From: Candidatus Gastranaerophilales bacterium
GTDB taxonomy: Bacteria > Cyanobacteriota > Vampirovibrionia > Gastranaerophilales > Gastranaerophilaceae
Length of the DNA stretch: 37,184 nt
NCBI GenBank assembly: GCA_028694425.1
Contig: JAQVKX010000002.1
Location: forward strand, 1 to 37,184
Direction: 5' to 3'
This document shows positions 26,572 through 33,372 of the stretch, one piece after another (the first letter of the stretch is position 1; every line of letters starts with the position of its first letter). The translations under genes were made by a program, and so were the position numbers. Under the pieces are notes generated by a model. It was not told the origin of the DNA. It made no database searches and was given only the letters and a program-made list of their open reading frames with translations.

Positions 26572-26842
26572 CAATTCACCTCATCTAAATTATTTGTGGT
26601 GTACGTACTATAAAAATCTGCTATTTATATTTGACAGTGTTAGATTTAAAAAACATACTTTAAAGATAAGCATGTCAATTAAGCATGTTATACAATCGTA
26701 CTACATCAAAGATAATAGTCAAGGTAAATGCAAATTATTTGTAAATTTTTTTACATAAATTGTTACAATTGCATGATTAGACTGAGTAAAATATACCGAA
26801 ATGACGATAAACAGACATTTTCCATGTCAAGGGGGGGGGTCA

Positions 26843-26872
26843 AGTGAGAAAGTGAGAAGTGAGAGGTGAGAA
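26843..26872 (+). repeat. Heptad array abutting a REP-like hairpin
   Basis: GTGAGAA, GTGAGAA, GTGAGAG, GTGAGAA units that run directly into the GTAGG head at 26873. Confidence 0.8.
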
Positions 26873-26897
26873 GTAGGTCGGGCTTTCTAGCCCGACA
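26873..26897 (+). repeat. GTAGG-headed hairpin (REP-like)
   Basis: GTAGG head, arms TCGGGCT and AGCCCGA, ending CA. Confidence 0.85.
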
Positions 26898-26929
26898 GCA
26901 AAAAGCAAATGGGAAATAGGGAATAGGAG

Positions 26930-26949
26930 GTAGGGTGCATTTATGCACC
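26930..26949 (+). repeat. GTAGG-headed hairpin, same stem as the RAYT-flanking repeats
   Basis: GTAGGGTGCATTTATGCACC, identical to the first 20 nt of the repeat at 12932 next to the transposase, 14 kb away. This is the copy that best ties dispersed repeats to the RAYT. Confidence 0.88.
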
Positions 26950-26971
26950 GACTTTTTGGACATCCTCTTAG

Positions 26972-27193
26972 CTATATCGTGAATTGTAAAAGTTCCGCCA
27001 AATCACACTCCAATGCATCTGCTATTTGTTTTAAATAAATTATCGAAGGATTTGCCTTACCTGCTTCAATATTGCATATATGACCCCTGTCAGTATTCGA
27101 TTTTTCAGCTAAAATTTCCTGAGAATAATCTTTTATTGTTCTCAATATACGAATTTTTTGCCCTAATTTAAATAAAAATTCTTTATCATTCAT
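26972..27193 (-). CDS. XRE/Cro-type transcriptional regulator
   Basis: A 73-residue HTH_3 protein: LGQKIRILRTIKDYSQEILAE, the recognition region SNTDRGHICNIEAGKANPS (about 32-50) and LKQIADALECDLAELL. It is divergent from the 55-aa gene at 27299, whose promoter it may control; CTATAT and ATATAG (27226-27231, 27243-27248) straddle that -10 box. Its own ribosome binding site is weak. Confidence 0.85.
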   Translation of the reverse strand: MNDKEFLFKLGQKIRILRTIKDYSQEILAEKSNTDRGHICNIEAGKANPSIIYLKQIADALECDLAELLQFTI

Positions 27194-27210
27194 TTTATCA
27201 GTTTATTATG

Positions 27211-27239
27211 TTGACAAAAATTTTTCTATATCGTACAAT
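27211..27239 (+). promoter_or_regulatory. Strong sigma70-type promoter for the 55-aa gene
   Basis: TTGACA (27211-27216), 17-nt spacer, TACAAT (27234-27239). Inverted CTATAT/ATATAG around the -10 may be an operator for the divergent XRE protein. Confidence 0.8.
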
Positions 27240-27298
27240 CTAATATAGTAGGTTGTATTATATATTTTAATAGGATAAACAATAAAAGGAGATTTAAA

Positions 27299-27466
27299 AT
27301 GTCAAAATTTTCATTAGCAGAAGCATTACAACAAGACATTGAGGATTTGAAAGGGATTTTTAATTATGAATTTTACGGATTAACAAGAGAACAGGCAAAA
27401 CTACAAACCAGAGCCGTAATTATAAATCTGGAAGACCACCTTGAGGAGCTGATTAGTAATATGTAA
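27299..27466 (+). CDS. Unknown 55-residue protein
   Basis: A short gene with good signals: consensus promoter (27211-27239), AAAAGGAGA eight bases before the ATG, and a clean stop. The protein starts MSKFSLAEALQQDIEDLKG and ends LEDHLEELISNM. It is predicted mostly helical and acidic, with a central YGLTREQAKLQTRAVII stretch. I do not recognise it. The divergent XRE gene suggests a regulated pair, possibly a small toxin-antitoxin-like or accessory module; this is speculation. Confidence 0.75.
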   Translation: MSKFSLAEALQQDIEDLKGIFNYEFYGLTREQAKLQTRAVIINLEDHLEELISNM

Positions 27467-27499
27467 AATGAGTATGCTTTTCTACGCTATACTCTACTC

Positions 27500-27524
27500 A
27501 AAATAAAAACAGGATTTTTATTTT
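27500..27524 (+). terminator. A/T-rich hairpin after the 55-aa gene
   Basis: AAAATAAAAA and TTTTTATTTT form a perfect 10-bp stem with a 5-nt loop and a T-rich right arm. Pure A/T stem, so only moderately convincing. Confidence 0.45.
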
Positions 27525-27528
27525 ATGC

Positions 27529-27553
27529 TGTTGGGCTGACAAGTCCAACTTAC
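27529..27553 (-). repeat. Degenerate REP-like hairpin, GTAAG head
   Basis: Minus strand: GTAAG, arms TTGGACT and AGCCCAA (one mismatch), ending CA. Confidence 0.7.
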
Positions 27554-27589
27554 TACACACTTTAAAGTGATTTGCTAGAAATTAAAAAA

Positions 27590-28111
27590 TTAACTTAATA
27601 AATCTATTGCACCTTGGATAAAGTCTTGTGCAAACTCAATTACTTTTTCACCTACAGTAGCGGCTGCATCAATAGCATGTTCTCCTAAATCAGCTATGCC
27701 TTCACCTAAATTGCCGATAGCTTCTCCTATGTCAGGAATTTCTAAGGGAGGGACTTCATGCATTTCATGTATTATTCCGCCATCAATAGGGTCGGAAATA
27801 GTATTACCTATTAAATCAAGAACAGGAGGCCCGGGATAATTATCATTTACAACAATAGGATCTTTAACTACAGAAAACCCTTTTCCTAATAAATCATTAA
27901 AAATTCTGGTTGTTGCAATACTAATTTCTTCTCCGGCTCTGGAAATAATAGTTCCTATACTTGCTGTAAATGCAATAGAATTAGCTTGTTTTGAATTGAC
28001 GAAAGTATCTGGAAGTTGATTTGAAGGATTTAAATAATTTTCATTAACACCTTTCTCTGCTAAATTAATTTTTAAACCGTTTTGATTGAAACCTGAAATT
28101 GCTGTAATCAT
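27590..28111 (-). CDS. Unknown protein with MI..S / IAFTA signature
   Basis: A 173-residue protein, second of a two-gene unit (18 nt after the gene at 28130). It begins MITAISGFNQ and has SIAFTA at 45-50. The middle is Pro/Ile-rich (YPGPPVLDLIG, VPPLEIPDIG). The C-terminal 45 residues form an amphipathic helix pattern (LGEGIADLGEHAIDAAATVG ...). No Sec signal peptide or membrane helix is seen. A strong AAAGGAGG precedes the ATG. Function unknown; the shared signature suggests it belongs with its upstream neighbour and the protein at 29251. Confidence 0.8.
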   Translation of the reverse strand: MITAISGFNQNGLKINLAEKGVNENYLNPSNQLPDTFVNSKQANSIAFTASIGTIISRAGEEISIATTRIFNDLLGKGFSVVKDPIVVNDNYPGPPVLDLIGNTISDPIDGGIIHEMHEVPPLEIPDIGEAIGNLGEGIADLGEHAIDAAATVGEKVIEFAQDFIQGAIDLLS

Positions 28112-28129
28112 AAATTTAACCTCCTTTTA

Positions 28130-29081
28130 TTAAACTGCTTTAAAAACATTTCCTATAGAATCTAAGCCTATATTTGTAAAATTATCTAAAATATTACTTG
28201 AAATTGCATCTACACCAATATCAGATAATGCATCAATTCCAGCATCAACTGCTTCTGCTCCAAGATTAAACATCATGCCTTTTATTACAAATCTTGCTCC
28301 TTGGGCATGAGCTACAGTATAATAAACCTTACGTCCTAATGCTGTTAACTTGTCTGCTTGTTTGTCTATAGCTGTTCCAAGTTTTATTCTATTATTTGCT
28401 ATTTTAATTTTTCCTTGCTCAATAGATACAGCCATTTTGGAACGTGTGCCTGTACTTACTAAATCTAACTTCCCGGCTACAGCATCACTGGCAGTATAAT
28501 ATCCATTAACTATAGGTTCTAAACCATTCTGCCAATATTTATTAAAAATTTCATGATGATCCTCACCAAAATCCCTTCTTCCTTTTTTTACTTTTCGTGC
28601 AAGGTCTAATGTGAGAAAACTTACTGCCTCAGGAATGAAACCAACTACAGGTATTTGAGAACCTGTCGGACGCATTTTCTTAAGTTCTTTAAATCTTTCT
28701 ACTGCTACTTTACCAAACTCATCCATTATTGAAGTCATGCCATTAAAAGCCTGAACAACATGTTGAGCTTCATCAATAAGTTGTCGATAGCTTAAAATTA
28801 CACCTTGCTCAGGAGTTTTAGAAGTTCTTATGTTATCCTCTACTGTTTGAGGAGTTAATTGTACTCTGTATGTTAAAGCATCTCTGTCAGATTGTGTTCC
28901 ATACCAACCTGCACCATGATAAGCGGTAAATGATACTTTAGATTTATTTTTTGATTTAGTAAATTCATCAGCAATAATTGCTTGAGGGCTTATAAAAACA
29001 GAATAATTATTTCTTCGGGGGGGGGGGGGATTTCCTTGCTATTGTGTTATTAACTGCAAAATTTGATATACTATTAATCAT
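28130..29081 (-). CDS. Probably phase-variable unknown protein, out of frame at a 13-C tract
   Basis: The minus strand opens at ATG 29081 (MINSISNFAVNNTIARKS) and runs into thirteen C (plus-strand G at 29017-29029), after which the frame stops at PPPPKK-stop. With twelve C the frame continues as PPPRRNNYSVFISP ... SKVSFTAYHG ... and joins without a gap the long downstream frame (MTSIMDEFGKVA ... at 28738), giving 316 residues. The downstream part has KKGRRDFGEDHHE, helical stretches and a C-terminal small-residue segment; no known domain. It carries the same MI..S.F start and VSFTA motif (49-53) as its neighbour. As read here the gene is OFF, or only the part from 28738 is made. An assembly error in the tract is the alternative. 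Confidence 0.8.
29017..29029 (+). repeat. 13-base G homopolymer (candidate phase-variation tract)
   Basis: Thirteen G on the plus strand, C on the coding strand, in codons 18-22 of the gene at 28130-29081. Slippage by one base would switch the frame. Confidence 0.85.
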
Positions 29082-29250
29082 ACTTCCACACATCCTTTTT
29101 AATTAAGCTTTTTTTCATATTAACTCTAAAAATTTTTTATGCAATATTTTTTAAAAAAATATTAAGAAATTTTACAAAGTATTTTTAAATAACAATTTTT
29201 TTAGATTTTATGTTTTATAATAATAGCAATAATATGAAAATGGAGTAAAT

Positions 29251-29586
29251 ATGATTTTACAAAGCCTGTCAAGTTATAGTTTTAAGCCTACAAATTTGAA
29301 ACAAAATCAAATAACTTCAAAAACAAGTTTTATTTCTTTTCAAAATAAAAATGATGATGTGCAAAAGGAGACTGCGACAAATAATTTAATTAAAAAGAGT
29401 TACCAAAGAGGTGCTTTTGTTGGTGCTGTTGCTGTTTTTTTAATTTGTGTTGCAGAATATATTACAGATTATCTTTTAGATAAATATCATTCTAAACCTA
29501 ATCCGCTTACAGACGAAATTAGTGATTTAGCAAAAGATGTGGGTAAATTTGAACCTATCCCATTTATAAGATTGTTTAAAAGGTAA
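29251..29586 (+). CDS. Unknown single-pass membrane protein with MI..S / ISFQ signature
   Basis: A 111-residue protein that begins MILQSLSSYSF, with SFISFQ at 26-31, a charged stretch, one hydrophobic segment at about 53-70 (GAFVGAVAVFLICVAEYI) and a short C-terminal tail. It is divergent from the phase-variable gene. AATGGAG lies before the ATG. Function unknown; grouping with 11133, 27590 and 28130 rests on the N-terminal motif only. Confidence 0.7.
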   Translation: MILQSLSSYSFKPTNLKQNQITSKTSFISFQNKNDDVQKETATNNLIKKSYQRGAFVGAVAVFLICVAEYITDYLLDKYHSKPNPLTDEISDLAKDVGKFEPIPFIRLFKR

Positions 29587-29601
29587 AGATTGACAAAATA
29601 T

Positions 29602-30768
29602 TTAATTTTTGTAATTAATTAAAGGTTTTATGTATAAAACAGCTTCTTCAAAAATTGCTTTATTTTTCCAAAAATCTTTTCTCTGAATATATTCTTTTAC
29701 GATTTTTCGTGCATAAGAGCCTACTGCTACACCGTTTATGTCAACATTTTTTTGTTTTGCTAACGCTGCTGTTTTGGAGTTTGTACCGCCCGAAAGCATT
29801 AAATAAAGGGGTAAATGCAGAGTTTGAACTAAAGCTCCCATTTCTACAGCAGGCAAAGTCGTTTGAAAATCATCTTCTCCTCCGGACATCGGTGTGCCAT
29901 CTGCTTGAATTATTGTTGTATAAGGTTTTCTTTTCTCTACAAGCCTTTTAATTCTGTTTAAAACTTGCTCATCCGTTAATTTTTGCCGCCCTATACAAAG
30001 ACTGAGCATTCCGTCAAAGTTTTTGTTCAAATAATCCCAAATTTCATCAACTTCGTCTTCATCGGTGTCACTGGCATGAAGCTCAATGCAAGTGAGAGGT
30101 GAGAAGTGAGAAGTGAGAAGGTTTACCCTCGCCCCTTGGGGGAGAGGGAGAAGTTCTAGGCGAGCTCGCAAGCCGTAGAAATTCGGGTGAGGGGTAAAAG
30201 AAATTGCATTATTTTTACATCCCTTTTGACATTTCATACAACCGATACAATTTTTTTCAATAACTTCGTATTGGTGGGCAAGTATGCCCACCTTACATTG
30301 TTGTTCAATTTGATATTGGTGGGTTAGGGAACCCACCCTACTTTCTGTTTCCTTTATCGCTCCTTGCGGGCAAATTTCAACACATTTTCCACAGCCGATA
30401 CATTTTTCACTGTCAATTTGAGCTTTTTGAACGTGCCGGTCGCCTTTTGTACCGATACTTATACAAAAATGATAATTTTTCTGATCTTCTTTCGGTATCG
30501 CAAAATCAAGTCCTTTTTGAGCAGCTTTTAAAACTTCCTCATCAGCCGCTAAATCAAAAAAACGGCAGCCTGCTTTAGCATAAAGTGCAACCAGTTTCTC
30601 AATTTCTTCCAAGTTTTGATTTCCTGCACCGCAGATTAACTTAAAGCATTTTTTTTGTTCTAAAAGTGTAATTAACCCATGTTGTCGGGCAAATTTGCTA
30701 TCCCCCCACCCCAAACCCTCCCCCTCAAGGGGGGATGGAGTCAAATTAAAGCCCGACCTACTTCTCAC
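29602..30768 (-). CDS. ldpA: LdpA-like iron-sulfur protein with repeat insertions
   Basis: Homologue of cyanobacterial LdpA, a 2[4Fe-4S] protein that modulates the circadian clock in Synechococcus through redox state. Seen here: CFKLICGAGNQNLEEIEKL (41-59), two clusters C123/C126/C129/C133 and C174/C177/C180/C184, and the LdpA C-terminal block IIQADGTPMSGGEDDFQTTL ... LMLSGGTNSKTA ... GVAVGSYARKIVKEY. Three regions are repeat translations: about 1-31, about 142-168 (two REP-like hairpins between the clusters) and about 192-227. The start is unclear; GTG 30768 lies inside repeat DNA, and the native N terminus is probably near LITLLEQKKC. It follows rfbA closely. Its role without a known clock is open. 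Confidence 0.88.
   Translation of the reverse strand: MRSRSGFNLTPSPLEGEGLGWGDSKFARQHGLITLLEQKKCFKLICGAGNQNLEEIEKLVALYAKAGCRFFDLAADEEVLKAAQKGLDFAIPKEDQKNYHFCISIGTKGDRHVQKAQIDSEKCIGCGKCVEICPQGAIKETESRVGSLTHQYQIEQQCKVGILAHQYEVIEKNCIGCMKCQKGCKNNAISFTPHPNFYGLRARLELLPLPQGARVNLLTSHFSPLTCIELHASDTDEDEVDEIWDYLNKNFDGMLSLCIGRQKLTDEQVLNRIKRLVEKRKPYTTIIQADGTPMSGGEDDFQTTLPAVEMGALVQTLHLPLYLMLSGGTNSKTAALAKQKNVDINGVAVGSYARKIVKEYIQRKDFWKNKAIFEEAVLYIKPLINYKN
30092..30200. repeat. Composite repeat inside ldpA
   Basis: GTGAGAG/GTGAGAA heptads (30092-30119) are followed by a hairpin type with TTTACCCTCGCCCCTTGGGG at one end and GGGTGAGGGGTAAA at the other. It adds about 36 codons in frame after the second iron-sulfur cluster. 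Confidence 0.75.
30272..30296 (-). repeat. REP-like hairpin in ldpA, GTAAG head
   Basis: Minus strand: GTAAG, arms GTGGGCA and TGCCCAC, ending CA; encodes CKVGILAHQ. Confidence 0.8.
30317..30341 (-). repeat. REP-like hairpin in ldpA, GTAGG head
   Basis: Minus strand: GTAGG, arms GTGGGTT and AACCCAC, ending CA; encodes RVGSLTHQ. It is in tandem with 30272-30296, 20 nt apart, BIME-like. Confidence 0.8.
30683..30761 (-). repeat. REP-like element split by a second palindrome
   Basis: Outer arms GTAGGTCGGGCTTT and TGCCCGACA match the TCGGGC hairpins, but the loop holds about 50 nt with its own CCCCC-TCAA-GGGGG hairpin. It covers the presumed start region of ldpA. A heptad array (30761-30782) adjoins the head. 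Confidence 0.65.
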
Positions 30769-30778
30769 CTCTCACCTC

Positions 30779-31654
30779 TCACTCGTTAGCAATTCTCCCG
30801 ACATACTGATAATAATCATTATTAGGATATTGTGCTGCAATTTTAACTAAATCATTTTTAGTTAAAAATCCCATGCGATAAGCAACTTCCTCAAGGCAAG
30901 CAATTTTAATCCCTTGATTTTCTTCAATTGTCTGAACATATTGTGCTGCCTGCAAAAGTGATGCGTGAGTTCCGGTATCAAGCCAAGCAAAGCCACGTCC
31001 TAGGAGTTTAACATCCAAATTTCCTTTACTTAAATAAATCTTGTTCAAATCTGTAATTTCCAACTCGCCCCTTGCAGACGGTTTAAGGTTTTTGGCATAT
31101 TCAATAACATTGTTATCATAAAAATAAAGTCCTGTAACCGCATAATTTGATTTAGGGCATGTCGGTTTTTCTTCTAAAGAAATTACTTTCCCATCTTTAT
31201 CAAATTCAACAACACCAAATCTTTGAGGGTCTTTTACATGGTAACCGAAAACTGTTGCACCGCCTTTGGTTTTAATATTTTGAACAACATTACATAAAGT
31301 ATCCGAAAAACTTTGACCATAAAAAATGTTATCACCCAAAACCAAAGCAACATTATCTTTTTCGATAAATTCTTCACCGATAATAAATGCCTGTGCCAAG
31401 CCCTCAGGTTTGGGCTGTTCTTTGTAAGAAAACTTAACGCCAAACTGTTCACCTGTTCCCAAAAGTTTTTTGAAATTCGGCAAATCATAAGGGGTTGAAA
31501 TTATAAGAATTTCTTTAATCCCGGCAAGCATTAACACCGAAATCGGATGATAAATCATAGGTTTATCATAAATCGGTAACAACTGCTTTGAAACAGCCAT
31601 TGTACTTGGATATAATCTTGTGCCGGCTCCGCCGGCGAGGATAATTCCCTTCAT
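30779..31654 (-). CDS. rfbA: Glucose-1-phosphate thymidylyltransferase
   Basis: Makes dTDP-glucose, the first step to dTDP-rhamnose and related sugars for surface polysaccharide. The 291-residue protein starts [20 protein letters not shown], with [25 protein letters not shown] and [14 protein letters not shown] chose ATG 31654 because AGAGG sits six bases upstream and homologues begin here; an in-frame start 11 codons earlier lies next to repeat DNA. The stop codon TGA falls in a GTGAGAG heptad array. Last of the rfbC-rfbB-rfbA set. Confidence 0.96.
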   Translation of the reverse strand: MKGIILAGGAGTRLYPSTMAVSKQLLPIYDKPMIYHPISVLMLAGIKEILIISTPYDLPNFKKLLGTGEQFGVKFSYKEQPKPEGLAQAFIIGEEFIEKDNVALVLGDNIFYGQSFSDTLCNVVQNIKTKGGATVFGYHVKDPQRFGVVEFDKDGKVISLEEKPTCPKSNYAVTGLYFYDNNVIEYAKNLKPSARGELEITDLNKIYLSKGNLDVKLLGRGFAWLDTGTHASLLQAAQYVQTIEENQGIKIACLEEVAYRMGFLTKNDLVKIAAQYPNNDYYQYVGRIANE

Positions 31655-31677
31655 ATGATACCTCTTTTCTTTTGCCA

Positions 31678-31743
31678 AAGAAGACAAGAGGCGTGGAGGC
31701 GTAGAAATGCTACACCTCTACGCCTCTACGTATCTTGTCTTCT
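31678..31743. repeat. GCGTAG hairpin element at the rfbB 3' end
   Basis: AGAAGACAAGAGGCGTGGAG GCGTAG pairs with the complement of CTACGCCTCTACGTATCTTG TCTTCT. It encodes the last residues and the stop of RfbB. Confidence 0.8.
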
Positions 31744-32699
31744 ATTCCTTTTATCCAACGTTGATTGGCTAAATACCACTCAATCGTCAGTTTAATGCCT
31801 TCTTCAAAAGTCACAGAAGGTTGCCAACCAAGTTCTGTTTGAATTTTGGTATTGTCGATTGCATAACGTTTGTCATGCCCGAGACGGTCTTCAACGTATT
31901 TAATTGAGCTTTCGTCTTTTCCCATAGCTACAAGAATTAATTTTGTAATTTCCATGTTTGTTTTTTCATTGTGCCCGCCTATGTTGTAAACTTCGCCAAT
32001 TTTACCTTTATGTAAAACTGTATCGATAGCCTCACAGTGGTCATAAACATAGAGCCAATCACGAACATTTAAACCGTCCCCGTAAACAGGAACTTTTTCC
32101 CCTTTTAAAAGCAGCAAAACAAAAAACGGGATTAATTTTTCAGGATACTGATAAGGTCCGTAATTGTTTGAACAACGTGTTATTAAAACAGGTAATTTGT
32201 AAGTTTCATAATATGCCCTCACCAACAAATCTGCTCCCGCTTTTGAAGCAGAATAAGGTGAGTTTGGCTGAATAGGTGTTGTTTCAGTGAAATAACCCGT
32301 TTTGCCGAGACTTCCGTAAACCTCATCGGTTGAAACCTGCAAATATTTTTCAATTCCTATTTCTTTGCATGCCTGCAAAAGGTTTAAAGTGCCTTGAACA
32401 TTAGTTTCAATAAAGATTTCCGGTTCCGTTATGCTTCTGTCAACATGACTTTCTGCTGCAAAATTCACAACCCAATCTGCTTGTGAAACAAGCTCCCTGA
32501 CTAATCTTTTATCGCAAATGTTGCCATGAATAAAAGTATAATTAGGATTATCTTTAACATCATCAAGATTTTCAATATTTCCCGCATAAGTCAGAGCATC
32601 GAGATTAATTACCTTGTAATCAGGATATTTATTCAAAATATGCCTTACAAAACAGCTCCCGATAAATCCCGCACCACCGGTAACAAGTAATCGTTTCAT
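31710..32699 (-). CDS. rfbB: dTDP-glucose 4,6-dehydratase
   Basis: Second step of dTDP-sugar synthesis; extended SDR with NAD-binding [14 protein letters not shown] (7-20), [11 protein letters not shown], the active-site [11 protein letters not shown] (YxxxK) and [17 protein letters not shown]. 329 residues. The C terminus [11 protein letters not shown] is encoded by a GCGTAG hairpin repeat that also ends AcpS (IEDKMRRGVEA), so about ten residues are acquired. The start overlaps the rfbC stop by four bases (ATGA), so the two are coupled. Confidence 0.96.
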   Translation of the reverse strand: MKRLLVTGGAGFIGSCFVRHILNKYPDYKVINLDALTYAGNIENLDDVKDNPNYTFIHGNICDKRLVRELVSQADWVVNFAAESHVDRSITEPEIFIETNVQGTLNLLQACKEIGIEKYLQVSTDEVYGSLGKTGYFTETTPIQPNSPYSASKAGADLLVRAYYETYKLPVLITRCSNNYGPYQYPEKLIPFFVLLLLKGEKVPVYGDGLNVRDWLYVYDHCEAIDTVLHKGKIGEVYNIGGHNEKTNMEITKLILVAMGKDESSIKYVEDRLGHDKRYAIDNTKIQTELGWQPSVTFEEGIKLTIEWYLANQRWIKGIEDKIRRGVEV

Positions 32700-33253
32700 A
32701 ACAACTCCTCTTTATTAATTTCATTCAATCTCGGTTGTTTTTTGTCTTTCTCGCTTAATATCGGTTTAAAATCAATGCCCCAGTCCACACCTATATCCTT
32801 ATCATTCCAAAGGACACCTCTGTCAAGTTCCGATGAAAACTCTGCGTTTGTTTTATATATTAATTCAGCTTCATCCGACAACACAACAAAACCATGAGCA
32901 AATCCTTCGGGAATAAAGAACATATAATTATTCTCTTCTGTTAATTCCGTTCTGACCCAATGCCCAAAGGTTTTTGAATCTTTTCTTAAGTCGACAGCCA
33001 CATCATAAATTCTTCCCTTGATACATCTTATTAATTTAGCCTGAGGCTTAGGATTTGCCTGATAATGAAGCCCACGCAAAACTCCTTTGTTTGATTTTGA
33101 ATGGTTATCTTGCACAAAATCAGCATCAATACCGTTTTGAACAAACTCTGATTTTCTGTAACTTTCCATAAAAAACCCCCGATTATCACCAAAAACCTTT
33201 GGTTTAACCAGTACAAGCCCCTCTATTTCCAACTTCTTAAATTCAAATGACAT
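32696..33253 (-). CDS. rfbC: dTDP-4-dehydrorhamnose 3,5-epimerase
   Basis: Cupin-fold epimerase of dTDP-rhamnose synthesis, 185 residues. Seen: PKVFGDNRGFFMESY, QDNHSKSNKGVLRGLHYQ (active-site His in RGLHYQ), AVDLRKDSKTFGHW, IPEGFAHGF and YKTNAEFSSELDRG. TAGGAG lies before the ATG. The next enzyme, the RfbD reductase, is not in the window, so the final sugar cannot be assigned from here. Confidence 0.96.
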   Translation of the reverse strand: MSFEFKKLEIEGLVLVKPKVFGDNRGFFMESYRKSEFVQNGIDADFVQDNHSKSNKGVLRGLHYQANPKPQAKLIRCIKGRIYDVAVDLRKDSKTFGHWVRTELTEENNYMFFIPEGFAHGFVVLSDEAELIYKTNAEFSSELDRGVLWNDKDIGVDWGIDFKPILSEKDKKQPRLNEINKEELL

Positions 33254-33298
33254 TTGTTTATACTCCTATAGTAATATTTTAACATAAAAAGTATAGAA

Positions 33299-33372
33299 AG
33301 AGGACAAGATGAGTTGATGCGTGGATGCGTAGCAAAACTACGCCTCTACACCTCTACGCATCTTGTCTTCTA
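33299..33372. repeat. GCGTAG hairpin element at the acpS 3' end
   Basis: Arms AGAGGACAAGATG ... GATGCGTAG and CTACGCCTCTACACCTCTAC ... TTGTCTTCT. Same family as 31678-31743. It encodes the AcpS tail and stop. Confidence 0.8.

Larger units (their letters stand above)
26575..26971. other. 397-nt gene-free stretch upstream of rpoB
   Basis: Probably carries the rpoB promoter on the minus strand (a TTGACA complement at 26673-26678 is one candidate, with no good -10 at standard spacing) and near-direct repeats of AAGCATGT (around 26669-26690). The distal half is repeat DNA: a 9-G run (26831-26839), GTGAGAA heptads and two GTAGG hairpins. The small ORF across it is a repeat translation. Confidence 0.6.

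Noticed and set aside
26572-26574. TTG start one codon upstream for rpoB
   Set aside because: The adjacent ATG has better spacing to GAGGTG and homologues do not need the extra residue.
26763-26963. 66-codon minus-strand frame containing CCRARKPDLL
   Set aside because: It is the translation of two GTAGG hairpins and a heptad array; the same CCRAGKPDL words appear from the hairpin in pabBC. No ribosome binding site or protein-like second half.
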